NCBI GenBank assembly: GCA_014055495.1
Contig: WIAG01000005.1
Span: 1 to 64,000, forward strand
Origin: Nitrospira sp. CR1.2
GTDB taxonomy: Bacteria > Nitrospirota > Nitrospiria > Nitrospirales > Nitrospiraceae
Reading direction: 5' to 3'
Length of the DNA: 64,000 nucleotides
The translations under genes were made by a program, and so were the position numbers. The notes beneath the pieces are model-generated. The model was not told where the DNA came from, did no database searches, and saw only the letters and a list, made by a program, of their open reading frames with translations. Positions 38,101 to 46,099 of the stretch are shown here, piece by piece; the stretch's first letter is position 1; each line of letters begins with the position of its first letter.

Positions 38101-38658
38101 GAGTTCCCCGTAAAACGCCGCTTCGGCGTGAAGCGGCGGCTCGCTGGCCGGCGTGATAAAACGGGCGGGTACGGCCTGAAGCCAGAAGGCGGCTCGGAGA
38201 CGGCCCTCTTCGTTGAAGGCGTTGGCATCCCGCTCGTCAGCCGCCAGCATATGCGTCATGTACCGTGCCTGGCCCTCGACGCAACCCAGCCTCTCCCCAA
38301 GATGCGGCCAGCGGCGACACTCCTCTTCGCTGTAGCGCAGCGACTCCATGAGGACGCCGACCCTGACAGGAGCCAACCCGGCCACCCATTCCAAAAAGTC
38401 CTCAGAATACCGATTGTGGACGAGCCAGACCCACACTTGATCGAACCGCTGACCGGTGAGCAGGGACTTGGCGTGATAGAGCCAAGACTCCGGAGACGTA
38501 TCCGGGACATGAGCCAGTGCCGGGAGTGTCACGCACTCGCACCCATTGGCCCGAAGTCCCTCCTCGACGGAAAAATTGCCCACGTAGGACCAGGCTTTCG
38601 CCTGTGCCCATGTCGCAAACTCGAGTTGCACCAGCAAAATTCTTGGCTGTGCCATCAA
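32125..38658 (-). CDS. Giant multi-domain glycosyltransferase (CgeB-like GT, GT2-like, GT4, SAM methyltransferase, GT2, GT2, TPR)
   Basis: 2177 aa uninterrupted ORF; distinct module signatures: QSYAGRVMEAMAAGRPAISWEIQGR; CDTEFFIQVDEDMILH; ILIVTPYFWPSVGGVEKVAESVAVGLQSRGH; LRILDVGCGRGWLTNLATAYG; VSVIVPTYNRPDRLQVALSSILAQTYRDFEIIVVNDG; CSIIIPVWNNLALTRQCVTAL...VFLNNDT; C-terminal TPR-like repeats. Confidence 0.92.
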   Translation of the reverse strand: MMAQPRILLVQLEFATWAQAKAWSYVGNFSVEEGLRANGCECVTLPALAHVPDTSPESWLYHAKSLLTGQRFDQVWVWLVHNRYSEDFLEWVAGLAPVRVGVLMESLRYSEEECRRWPHLGERLGCVEGQARYMTHMLAADERDANAFNEEGRLRAAFWLQAVPARFITPASEPPLHAEAAFYGELYGDRSAWLEHPRMKGRLIHPPSAETGTEFPAKFDLLHRRIADRLRQGWRPDPAALTEYVGQCRRLRENIFSNWLDSLKRWTAIVNLPSLFQSYAGRVMEAMAAGRPAISWEIQGRPKTQQLFRDGQEILLYPKDQPALLADHLARVAGDSDYAQELAGAARAELLRAHTAEHRARQLLSWIQSGQEPHFQREDPTTAKPVNFAAEAGPHVRERRSGTIEAPTAPQTTVYVLTVDDPAFHSCLDALRKQDGPAFRLDIIRNVSPFSAAAQKMIVDCDTEFFIQVDEDMILHREAVSTMQSLMRRAPADVGMICFHLYDEDRDRPIQGIKIYRTAAMKPLLFRDVKASEMNLLEQMAERGVRWVLHPDVVGQHGTVYTPETIYRRYKTMYEKDIREWNTLTSDIRHKAEQFRATGDLLALFALLGAVHGIIEGPRSVDREKDARAYALKELDVFSRLFREAPPASQLYDAQRGNVPVAHSPLAPHEVPWAAEATIERIPEPPTFQAYAAAAQPQRENAARILIVTPYFWPSVGGVEKVAESVAVGLQSRGHAVEVATYTLAGRKAASHRGIPIIDLPFPADCDTTSPYPMLEVKRLIESKRYGVCILLGAPLHLMFYAPLAISEECPTRFILQPTMNKEIDDSLQTSEQGRTMLARLGKRVNVVVTFGGNAYDEQFFRERQIPTCVIPNGTPALTPRDDFRQRYGIARETFLVIHLANLYRVKNHPDLLDALKNLPQGCQLILIGNETHEREYVETVKACIAARPDVRLLSGLDTADVASALAAADLVVLASHAEVSPLCLLEAMSLGRPWLATPECGTAIEHGGGLVLPLSQFASAVRVLKHEPELCAELGRLGREHWSQSHDWTTVLTAWEAVVEGRPVSHSFATPISIAERRDAIRERFRRLSAPQETVSGLPSYRRDGETKGVAMEEVKHAPIGSAARQDSPDSAPTPQEQKQQDQFYIDMFVNSRGWSSPDPNPDEAARWSKIAGFLEYLLRRVRQADPDRHLRILDVGCGRGWLTNLATAYGTCEGIEPVAGVIEHARRLFPHLRFEAGTAQTVLSRPDFAPYDVVLCSEVIEHVPYGRKDAFVAELARLLKPDGYVILTTPRGEIWEQWKTIAHPSQPVEDWVTEAQLRDIFTSQGFCELGLERVHCELPSLRYIPAPTPADFNKLELVPVYQIWACQRRGAAPAPFFTRPPMVSVIVPTYNRPDRLQVALSSILAQTYRDFEIIVVNDGAMDVEAVVTALNAEGRITTIRHDRNRGLAAARNTGIRAAKGTYIAYLDDDDTYLPDHLDTLVKGLQDGEHKVAYTDAWRIHEVRQGDRYVETGRDLPYSHDFNCVDLLLFNYLPVLCLMHDRRCLDQVGYFDESLFAHEDWDLWIRMATLYPFLHLKKTTAAFTWRRDGSTMTSSTGDTYRRTTEIIYRKYRPYAERIAGILEAQQKKLAGMQADAKAKTFECSIIIPVWNNLALTRQCVTALAEVTHGITYEVILVDNHSTDETPAFFAGLGGDVTVLTNNENLGFAKACNQGAQAAKGEYLVFLNNDTIPQAGWLSALVEEVNTHSDVAVVGSKLLYEDRTIQHAGVAFSREFLMPYHMYPGVPENAHCVTRRRELQCVTAACMLVRRQVFAQVGGFDEGYKNGFEDVDLCLKIGETQWKIVYQPQSTLIHLESRTPGRKTHEEENTRRFRERWGQSWWLTDEDRLHFEDGYSVHTYLKEAELRYTLYRITDPAVRAERALVADLQRATALKEKEKVVALLSRTDQWPADAWILRWGALLCESIGHPGLALPFWRRVLPLKNDPQARLALAKQALGTGAIDEANTHVTALLQAEPLHGDGWFLRGILAMQLNAYHDAEQAFEQAKASGANLRKATLGLVMAAMGGNRAEAAWSHVSGLCAEYPDDEECMHWMLKCGTALQSWDALASRLASFIARNPGNLAMRFALAGVLLRAGRRADAQREYDCLRALAPDMEGLDELKQQLAVPQLASDHAA

Positions 38659-38679
38659 CTGCCCGCCTCTCCCCTGAAC

Positions 38680-40569
38680 TCAGGCCGCCAATTTTTGGCG
38701 TAACCGCCCCACCATCTGATCGAATTCGACGAGTGCGGGATCCGGAAGCAGCTGTGGCCGACCGCTCTCGTAATACGTGACCGCCTTGTGGTAATCACCT
38801 TGCTCACAGAGGGCCACCACGCGTTCCATGAACGCACGCACTTCGGCTTCAACATTGCGGCGGATCTCGGCTTCGCCCGATCCCTTCACACCAAGATCCG
38901 GAGCCTGCAATGCCGCCGGCGTCCCGGTCGCCGCGGCTTCACTCTCCACCGGGACCATCACGCCCTGTTCTTTCGTGACCGGTACATTCAAACGGACGCG
39001 CTTAGAGCACCGCGCACACCCTGCCACAACCTGCAGCCCTTGTACCGGCACGCGTTTCGGCTCGGTCAACTCCACATAAGAAAAACTCCGCGAGCAATGC
39101 GGGCACTCGGCAAACAGCTCCCAGAACTGCCGGGTGCCGTCAAGTGTCATGGGATTGCTGATCGCACGAATGACGATCCGACTGACATCCACCGTTCGAC
39201 AGAGCGGCAACGCTTCGAATGCAAGGATGGCCCGTACGTACCCTGCCCATTGTGCGTCGGTCATGGCGGTCATGTTGAACAGCTTTTGATCGATCGTTTT
39301 GTAAAAGGTCTCCTGATCGGGAATCAGGCCCTTTTCTCGGCATGTCACATACAAGGTACTGCCGGGATAGGGCTGTATTGCCGCCAGATAGCAATGAATG
39401 TCGGCGCAATACTTCCGGTAGAAGGTGAGCGTTTCGGAGATCGTTTCCGGAGTTTCTGCCGGGTCGCCGAAAATAAAATTTCCGCCGAACCCAATCTCCA
39501 CCTGATCCGCGAGTTCGATCGCCTCGGCATATTGCTCGGGCTGGGTCCCCTTCTTCATACTTTTGAGCACCCGCTGACTCGCGCTCTCCATACCGTAACT
39601 GAAGTAGGTACATCCCGCCTGCTTCGCCAACTGCAAGGCCTCTCGATTGAGTCTGGCATTCGCATGGGTCTGAAACTGCCAGTCAAAGTCCCATCCATAC
39701 CGCTCCCGGTATTGAATCAAGGTGCGGCAGAACTCATCCAGTTTCTGCTTGTTCACGGCGAATAGCTCGTCGAGGATCATAAGAATATTGAACGAATACG
39801 ATTCATAGAGGTGCTTGATTTCCTCCATGACATTTTCCGTGGTTCTGGCCCGGTACTTGGCCCGCCCGCCATGCCCATGCAGGCAGAAGGTACAGGCGAA
39901 TGGACATTCTCTCGCCGTCACGATCGGCATAAGCCTGGGAGTGCTGCGGCTGTAGCGAAACAACGGTCTGGCCCCCCAGGAAGACTCCAGCATTTTTTCG
40001 ATGTCGAATATCGAGTAGTCTGGAAACGGTTGCGCATTGAGATCGCCTCCGAACTTCAAATTTTTCTCGGTGAAGACCAGACCACCGTTTTTCCGATAAC
40101 ACAGATTGGGAATGGCGTTGAGGTCGCCCCGCCCCTCGAGCGCATGCAGGAGCATGACCACCGTCTCGTCGGCTTCGCCCGCCAGCGAATAATCCGGCTT
40201 GAGGGCGGAATGGATAAACTCCTGGTCGTACGTGATGATGGAGCCACCCATGAGCAGAGGAACGGTGGGCGCGTAATGCCGGATAATGCTCACCGCGTCC
40301 TGCAGAAAAGGATAGTCCGTGCAAATGCCCCCCACGCCGATCAGATCGGGTTTGGTTTCAGCGATCGCCCGCGCAATCTTGTCATGGATCATGTCGAATG
40401 CGGAGTCATAGCCCGGCGCGTTGTTGGGATTGCAGCCGAACACCCGATGTCCGGCGGCTTTCAACGCCGCGGCGATATAGGCAAATCCGCAGGAGAAATC
40501 AGACGCCGCCAGGAATGAAGGGTACTGCGTCGTGTATCGGTATGTGGGAGGAATCAGTAGGACCTTCAT
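38680..40569 (-). CDS. B12-binding-domain radical SAM protein with C-terminal Zn-ribbon-like segment
   Basis: 629 aa; B12-binding-like N-terminus (LLIPPTYRYTTQYPSFLAASDFSCGFAYIAAALKAAGHRVFGCNPNN), radical SAM ARECPFACTFCLHGHGG, later FAECPHCSRSF...VAGCARCSKRVRL. Confidence 0.88.
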   Translation of the reverse strand: MKVLLIPPTYRYTTQYPSFLAASDFSCGFAYIAAALKAAGHRVFGCNPNNAPGYDSAFDMIHDKIARAIAETKPDLIGVGGICTDYPFLQDAVSIIRHYAPTVPLLMGGSIITYDQEFIHSALKPDYSLAGEADETVVMLLHALEGRGDLNAIPNLCYRKNGGLVFTEKNLKFGGDLNAQPFPDYSIFDIEKMLESSWGARPLFRYSRSTPRLMPIVTARECPFACTFCLHGHGGRAKYRARTTENVMEEIKHLYESYSFNILMILDELFAVNKQKLDEFCRTLIQYRERYGWDFDWQFQTHANARLNREALQLAKQAGCTYFSYGMESASQRVLKSMKKGTQPEQYAEAIELADQVEIGFGGNFIFGDPAETPETISETLTFYRKYCADIHCYLAAIQPYPGSTLYVTCREKGLIPDQETFYKTIDQKLFNMTAMTDAQWAGYVRAILAFEALPLCRTVDVSRIVIRAISNPMTLDGTRQFWELFAECPHCSRSFSYVELTEPKRVPVQGLQVVAGCARCSKRVRLNVPVTKEQGVMVPVESEAAATGTPAALQAPDLGVKGSGEAEIRRNVEAEVRAFMERVVALCEQGDYHKAVTYYESGRPQLLPDPALVEFDQMVGRLRQKLAA

Positions 40570-40722
40570 GCAGGGGTCTCCTTGCCGTGTCTCATGCCGT
40601 ATGATCCCGCTTGACTGTCAGGGCACGCTGCAACGCTCACTGAAGTGCCGGCTCAGCCTAGCCGGCGTGACACCATCTGAAATCTCCGACGCTCGCTCAC
40701 GCCATGCGTGACCTCCTGATTC

Positions 40723-42282
40723 CTAAATCCCCTTTGAGATTGTCCGACCGACTGCCCCCGTCGCGAGACCAAGCCGGTCCAGCTTTTTGGCGGCCATGTC
40801 TTTCACGTGGCGGGCCGTGTCCGGTCCAAATCTGACGGTGAGCATGTCGTGATAGGCTTGTCGGTCGAAATAGGTATGAAACGCTTTATCCCGAAACGCC
40901 AGCACTTCATGCGCAGACACATGCCTGGTCGGAAGCGGAAGCGAATCAACGGCATGTTGCGAATACGCGGTCCAGGAATCCGGCAGCGGCCACCCTTCCT
41001 CCACGGCTCGGCGGTAGAGCGCCGAACCCGGATAAGCCATGGTGCAGTAGAAGTTGGCAAACTCGCAGTTCAGATCGATCGCCAGATCGAGCGTCGCTTG
41101 CATCGTGTCATGGTCGTCTTCGGGAAGGCCGAAGATGTAGTTCGCGATGACGCTGATGCCGGCTTCGCGAACTCGCTTGATGGTCCGCGCGATTTGGTCT
41201 TGCTCAAACGTCTTGAGCACGTCGTTGCGGACTTTCGCGCTTCCCGACTCGATGCCGAAGCAGAGCCAACGCACGCCGGCGCGGACCAGCGTCTCCTCCA
41301 TGCCGTCCTTCACCGAATCCACGCGCGCATAGGCCCAGATGTTCAGGTCATACCGGCGCTCGATCAGCAACCGGCACAGTTCCATGACATGCCGTCGATT
41401 GAGCACGAACATCTCATCGGCAAATTTGATATTCCTGACCCCGTACTGCAGCACCAGTCGATCGATGTCCGCCGCGATCGTCTGAGGAGACCAGAAGCGA
41501 TAGCTGTTCACTTCCTTCTGGTACCCTAACGCCGCCTCTCCGCTCTTGAACGGCGCTTGAATACAACAATACGAACAGTGGTACGGACAGCCCAAGGTGG
41601 TGTACAGCGATGCATAGGGGCTGCGTCGGTCGAGAAAGCCGAAACAGTGCCAGTTGTGAGCGCGATAGCGGTCCATGGGGAGAAGGTCCCAGGCCAGTCC
41701 GGGCATCTCCTCATCCAACCGCTCGATGTTGGGTGCAGGAGTAGACTTGCGGATCGTTCCGTCGTTCCAGTAATAGACACCCCTGACGCGGTTCCAATCG
41801 CTGGAGTCTTCCTTCAAGGCTGCCACCAAGTCCGTGATGGTATGGAGCCCTTCCCCGTCACAGACAAAATCGGCGGCCTCCTCGCGCAAGGTGCGTTCCG
41901 GGAGCGCCGCCACATGGCCGCCCACCAGCAGGACCTTACTCGAAAGGCCCTGCTCCTTGATGGATCGACAAATGGCTCCGGCCGACGGCATGACCTGCGT
42001 GGACGCAGAAGGATTGTGGCCGTAGACCAGCACCACGACGAGTCGAGGTGATCGTTCCTTCACCCGCGCAGCCACATCCCCGGGAAGCAGGTCTTCGGCA
42101 TTGGCATCGAGCACATCCACTGCAATCCTACGTCGACGCAGGAAAGTGGCGATGAGCCCGCCCCAGACGGGAGGCTCAATCGCGCTCAGGGTGCTTCCCA
42201 AGGCCTGATAGATCTGGGTCCGACTCCCGGGGTTGACCAGAAGTACGTCCAGTCCTGCTTGCGGCATCAGGACGGCTCCCAT
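40723..42282 (-). CDS. B12-binding-domain radical SAM protein
   Basis: 519 aa; DVLLVNPGSRTQIYQALGSTLSAIEPPVWGGLIATFLRRR..., CPYHCSYCCIQAPFKSGE, RWLCFGIESGSAKVRNDVLK. Confidence 0.9.
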   Translation of the reverse strand: MGAVLMPQAGLDVLLVNPGSRTQIYQALGSTLSAIEPPVWGGLIATFLRRRRIAVDVLDANAEDLLPGDVAARVKERSPRLVVVLVYGHNPSASTQVMPSAGAICRSIKEQGLSSKVLLVGGHVAALPERTLREEAADFVCDGEGLHTITDLVAALKEDSSDWNRVRGVYYWNDGTIRKSTPAPNIERLDEEMPGLAWDLLPMDRYRAHNWHCFGFLDRRSPYASLYTTLGCPYHCSYCCIQAPFKSGEAALGYQKEVNSYRFWSPQTIAADIDRLVLQYGVRNIKFADEMFVLNRRHVMELCRLLIERRYDLNIWAYARVDSVKDGMEETLVRAGVRWLCFGIESGSAKVRNDVLKTFEQDQIARTIKRVREAGISVIANYIFGLPEDDHDTMQATLDLAIDLNCEFANFYCTMAYPGSALYRRAVEEGWPLPDSWTAYSQHAVDSLPLPTRHVSAHEVLAFRDKAFHTYFDRQAYHDMLTVRFGPDTARHVKDMAAKKLDRLGLATGAVGRTISKGI

Positions 42283-43305
42283 TTAGTAGGCCGTCCCCTG
42301 CGGAACTCCATGTGCCTCCTGCCGAGGCACTGGAACCGCCTTTCCGGACTCCCCACGCATCCAGCCGGCGATCCTCGCGACCACCGCCCCAACATCCAGG
42401 CCATACTTTTCCCAGATCGCCTTGCGGCCGCCGTAATCGAATACAAACCGATCGTCCTGGCCGATTCTCATCGTCGGCATACGCAGGTCTTCATCGATCA
42501 TCCATTCGGCAACCAGACTTCCCAGGCCGCCGGCCAACAGATGCTCCTCCAGGGTCACGACTCGCGCCACATTGCGCAGATGTTGCTTGAGCGCGTCGCC
42601 GTTGAGCGGTTTGAGCCGGAACACATCGATCACACCCACCTTCAATCCCGCGCTCTGATGGAGCAGATCGGCTGCCGTCAGGGCTTGATGCACCATGACG
42701 CCCGACGTGATGATGCACAGATCGTTGCCGGATCGCAGCTGAGTCAGCCCCTCCCCGATCTCGATGTTCCGCTCGGCGTACACCTCCGGTAAGCCCGCGC
42801 GATCGAATCTGATATATTGCGGCGATCGGTCGCGATGTACCTGGGCCGCCAATTCGCCTGCGCTGCTCCCATCCGCCATGCTGTAGATCTTCAGGTTGGG
42901 CAACGCGCGCATGATGGAGACGTCTTCCACCGTATGATGGCTCGGCCCCATGATGTCGTAGGCATATCCGGCTCCGACGCCGATCAAAACAATCGGGAGA
43001 TTCATGGCGCACACATCCAATTTCACCTGTTCGTAACAGCGGAGACTCACGAACGGGGCGATGGCGTAGACGTAGACTTTCTTCCCTTCGAAGGCCATGC
43101 CGCACGCCATGCCGATCAATTGTTGCTCAGCGATCCCGACGTTGAAGAACCGATCGGGAAAATCGCGGGCGAACTGATCGAGCGTCGGAGCGCCGTTGTC
43201 CGCCGTAATAAAAACCGCATGAGGGTCTTCCTGGAACAACTTGTACAACTCGTTGAAGAACTGGTCTCGCATGCCGAGAATGAATTTGGTCGATCCCATG
43301 TACAC
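42283..43305 (-). CDS. Transketolase C-terminal (Pyr + C-domain) subunit
   Basis: 340 aa; RDFPDRFFNVGIAEQQLIGMACGMAFEGKKVYVYAIAPFVSLRCYEQVKLDVC..., VTLEEHLLAGGLGSLVAE. Likely start a few codons inside at MGSTKFILGM. Confidence 0.93.
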   Translation of the reverse strand: MYMGSTKFILGMRDQFFNELYKLFQEDPHAVFITADNGAPTLDQFARDFPDRFFNVGIAEQQLIGMACGMAFEGKKVYVYAIAPFVSLRCYEQVKLDVCAMNLPIVLIGVGAGYAYDIMGPSHHTVEDVSIMRALPNLKIYSMADGSSAGELAAQVHRDRSPQYIRFDRAGLPEVYAERNIEIGEGLTQLRSGNDLCIITSGVMVHQALTAADLLHQSAGLKVGVIDVFRLKPLNGDALKQHLRNVARVVTLEEHLLAGGLGSLVAEWMIDEDLRMPTMRIGQDDRFVFDYGGRKAIWEKYGLDVGAVVARIAGWMRGESGKAVPVPRQEAHGVPQGTAY

Positions 43306-43369
43306 TTCCTTTCAGCAATCGACGGAGCTGGACACGTCTCGCGTCGTGTGCGTTCGAATGACCACGAGG

Positions 43370-44257
43370 TCACATCTCGTTGATGTCGCGCCGTGTCAAT
43401 TCCAGATCCGCCCCTTCCGGGACGCGGTAATGCCACAAGCGCTTCCCCTCCATGAGCGATGCGCCATGCCCCTTGCGGGTGTTGGCGATAATCATGAGCG
43501 GTTTCTTTCGTTTCGCTGATCGCATATCGCGGAGTGCCTCGAAGATCTCGGCGAAGGAATGGCCGTCGATCTCGCGTGTCTCGAATCCGAACGCCTTGAA
43601 TTTCTTATCGATCGGATTCAGGCGCGGATTGTCGGCGGCCAAGCGTCGATCCGTCGGATCCGTGGGACCGAGCACGCCCTGTCCGTTACGATCGACGATG
43701 CAGACGAGATTGCGATAGCCGCGATGGCCGGCATAAATCGCGGCCTCCCAATTGGATCCCTCGAACAGCTCGGCATCTCCCAGGAAACAGACGATCAGGT
43801 GTTCGTCCCGATTCATCAAGGCCGCTTCTGCCATGCCGGTCGCGATCGGAAGACCATGACCTAGGGAGCCGGTGATGACTTCGATTCCGGGAATGTTCCA
43901 TTCGGCGTGGACACCGAGCAGATTCCCGACGCCGGCGAAGTTCTCCAGCTCAGAGAGGGGGAAATATCCGAGATCCGCCAGAATCGGATAGAGGCCGATT
44001 CCTCCCTGCCCCTTGCTGAGAATGAACCGGTCGCGCCCGTTCCACTTCGGATTTCGAGCATCGAAGCGCAGGAGCCCTCCGTAGTACAACGCCACTAACA
44101 GTTCAGTTTGTGAATAGGCCGTGCTGATATGGCCGCTGTGCGCCTTGACGGCCATTTCCAGAACCGTTGAGCGCACCCATTGCGCCTTGCGTCGCAGCCG
44201 CTCTTCCATGTCCGACGCGTTGTTGTGTGATGCGGATGCGAGTGGTGCCGTTTTCAT
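43370..44257 (-). CDS. Transketolase N-terminal (TPP-binding) subunit
   Basis: 295 aa; AHSGHISTAYSQTELLVALYYGG..., ITGSLGHGLPIATGMAEAALMNRDEHLIVCFLGDAELFEGSNWEAAIYAGHRGYRNLVCIVDRNGQG. Confidence 0.94.
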   Translation of the reverse strand: MKTAPLASASHNNASDMEERLRRKAQWVRSTVLEMAVKAHSGHISTAYSQTELLVALYYGGLLRFDARNPKWNGRDRFILSKGQGGIGLYPILADLGYFPLSELENFAGVGNLLGVHAEWNIPGIEVITGSLGHGLPIATGMAEAALMNRDEHLIVCFLGDAELFEGSNWEAAIYAGHRGYRNLVCIVDRNGQGVLGPTDPTDRRLAADNPRLNPIDKKFKAFGFETREIDGHSFAEIFEALRDMRSAKRKKPLMIIANTRKGHGASLMEGKRLWHYRVPEGADLELTRRDINEM

Positions 44258-44285
44258 CGATCTCCTCCTTACGTGTCAGGAACGT

Positions 44286-45002
44286 TCAACCTGCGCCCAT
44301 TCTGTCTGCATAGGCCGCCAACCGTTCCGGGGTACCGATATCGAACAGCGGACTGGCCGTCACAAATCCGTAGAGTGGCCCTGAAACCAACCGCGGAATG
44401 AACTCCCGCTCCAGCGACCAGGCCGGGGTCGCTGGAAATAGTGCATTAACTGACCGTTCGAACACGTAGACGCCCGCGTTCACGTAGCCTCTCGGGCCGT
44501 GCTCGGGTTTCTCCACCATCGACAGCACACGATCGTCGGGCCCCAGCTCCACGTCTCCGGCATCGGTGCGGGCATCCGGACGAGCGAGGACCAGAGTCCC
44601 CTGGGCACGTTTCATCAGATGAAAGTGAAGTAACGGTGCAGGATCGACTTCGCAGAACGAATCGCCGTTGACGACGAACACCTGCTCGCTGCGCGTCACC
44701 CGGAATGCTTGTGCCATGGCGCCTCCGGTACCGAGAGGATAGGGATCCCGCACAAACACAGCTTCATAGGAGTCACCGGCCGAGCGGACCCAGCCTTCGA
44801 TAGAGTCGCCCATGTATCCGGTGCAGAAAATGAACCGGTGCGCTCCGTGCCTGCGCCAGTGTTCGAGAAGCAACGACAGAAACGGCCGCCCGTGAATGTC
44901 GGCCATCGGTTTCGGACGATCGGACAGGACGGACTTCAGCCTGGTGCCGAGGCCGCCACACAGAATGATCACATCACAGTCTGCCGTGTGGCTCTTGGTC
45001 AT
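44286..45002 (-). CDS. Sugar-phosphate nucleotidyltransferase (HddC-like)
   Basis: 238 aa; DVIILCGGLGTRLKSVLSDRPKPMADIHGRPFLSLLLEHW, FVVNGDSFCEVD; adjacent to HddA-like kinase. Confidence 0.85.
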   Translation of the reverse strand: MTKSHTADCDVIILCGGLGTRLKSVLSDRPKPMADIHGRPFLSLLLEHWRRHGAHRFIFCTGYMGDSIEGWVRSAGDSYEAVFVRDPYPLGTGGAMAQAFRVTRSEQVFVVNGDSFCEVDPAPLLHFHLMKRAQGTLVLARPDARTDAGDVELGPDDRVLSMVEKPEHGPRGYVNAGVYVFERSVNALFPATPAWSLEREFIPRLVSGPLYGFVTASPLFDIGTPERLAAYADRMGAG

Positions 45003-46069
45003 GCCGCCTTTCCGATGAGCGCGCTCTTAAGCAGGGAAGCCGTCTGCGCCGAACTCTGTGCCCAGACATCGTCCAACATCAGTTGATCTTCCTCATAAAA
45101 CACGATGTGCGTGCCAAGACTTTCGAACCTGAAGGGAACCTGTAATAAGCCAGGAAGAGCCATCCGAATGCGTTCGTGGTCTTCGGGGCGAGCAAACAAC
45201 AGCATAAACCCGCCGCCGCCGGCCCCAAGCAACTTGCCTCCCAGCGCTCCCGCCTGCCGGGCCGCCGCGTAGATCTCATCAATGGCCGGCGTGGTGATAC
45301 GCGAGGTCAGGCGGCGTTTGAGCATCCAGGCCTCATGGAGCATGGTGCCGAAGTCGGCCAGGTCGCGATCACCGGTCAGGATCGCAATCCCCTCCTCGAC
45401 CATCTGTAACATCGTGCTGAGTTCCCGTTGCCGGTGCTTGGTGCGATCGATTTGTTCGCGGGCTACTTCGGACGCGATTCGGGAGAATCCCGTGAAATAG
45501 AGTTGCAGATGACTCTGAAACGAGGCCAGACGATCCGGCCGCATGATGATCGGGGTGTAGCCGATGTCTCCGTTGGGGAAAAATGTCGCTTTGCAGAGGC
45601 CGCCGTGGGCCGCGAGGACTTGATCCTGGCAGCCTACGGATTCCCCGAGCACATCCTGTTCGACATGAATCGCCGCTTGAGCCAACTGAGCCTTGCTGGG
45701 CATGATGTGTTGCAACGCATAGAGGGTATGGAGTAGCCCGACGGTGAAGGAAGAGCTGGATCCCAATCCTGTTCGCGCGGGCAGGTCCCCGTCATGGTGA
45801 ATTTCCAGACCTTCATTGATATTGAGGTACTTGAGCACCCCGCGAACGGCCGGGTGCTCGATCTCGGCGTTGTCCTTCACCAGTTCGATCCGCGAGTAGG
45901 CGATGCGCGTGCGATGTTCGAAGAACGGCGGCAGTTGGCGGCAGCTGATGTAACAATACTTATCGATGGTGGTGGCCAGCACCGCCCCGCCATGTTCACG
46001 GAACCAGACGGGATAGTCGGTGCCGCCGCCGAAGAAGGAGATTCGAAACGGCGTTCGGCTGATAATCAT
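44999..46069 (-). CDS. GHMP kinase, D-glycero-D-manno-heptose 7-phosphate kinase-like (HddA)
   Basis: 356 aa; MIISRTPFRISFFGGGTDYPVWFREHGGAVLATTIDKYCYISCRQLPP, PARTGLGSSSSFTVGLL, GALGGKLLGAGGGGFMLLF. Confidence 0.9.
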   Translation of the reverse strand: MIISRTPFRISFFGGGTDYPVWFREHGGAVLATTIDKYCYISCRQLPPFFEHRTRIAYSRIELVKDNAEIEHPAVRGVLKYLNINEGLEIHHDGDLPARTGLGSSSSFTVGLLHTLYALQHIMPSKAQLAQAAIHVEQDVLGESVGCQDQVLAAHGGLCKATFFPNGDIGYTPIIMRPDRLASFQSHLQLYFTGFSRIASEVAREQIDRTKHRQRELSTMLQMVEEGIAILTGDRDLADFGTMLHEAWMLKRRLTSRITTPAIDEIYAAARQAGALGGKLLGAGGGGFMLLFARPEDHERIRMALPGLLQVPFRFESLGTHIVFYEEDQLMLDDVWAQSSAQTASLLKSALIGKAA

Positions 46070-46099
46070 CGGCGCCTCCCCTCTCCGTTTATGCCGGCA

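Noticed and set aside
32125-38658. Possible assembly fusion or tandem duplication producing the 2177-aa ORF
   Set aside because: GT modules belong to different fold families and share only generic GT motifs; no long direct repeat is visible and the frame is uninterrupted.
37573-38703. 376-aa plus-strand ORF
   Set aside because: Antisense shadow of the giant GT N-terminus; no recognisable domain.
40647-40666. Inverted repeat GCCGGCT-CAGCCT-AGCCGGC between the two radical SAM genes
   Set aside because: Only 7-bp GC stem without U-tract; too common by chance in GC-rich DNA to call a terminator.
42283-44257. Frameshifted single transketolase gene
   Set aside because: The two halves have their own starts, and a ~64-nt gap separates them; two-subunit transketolases are well known.
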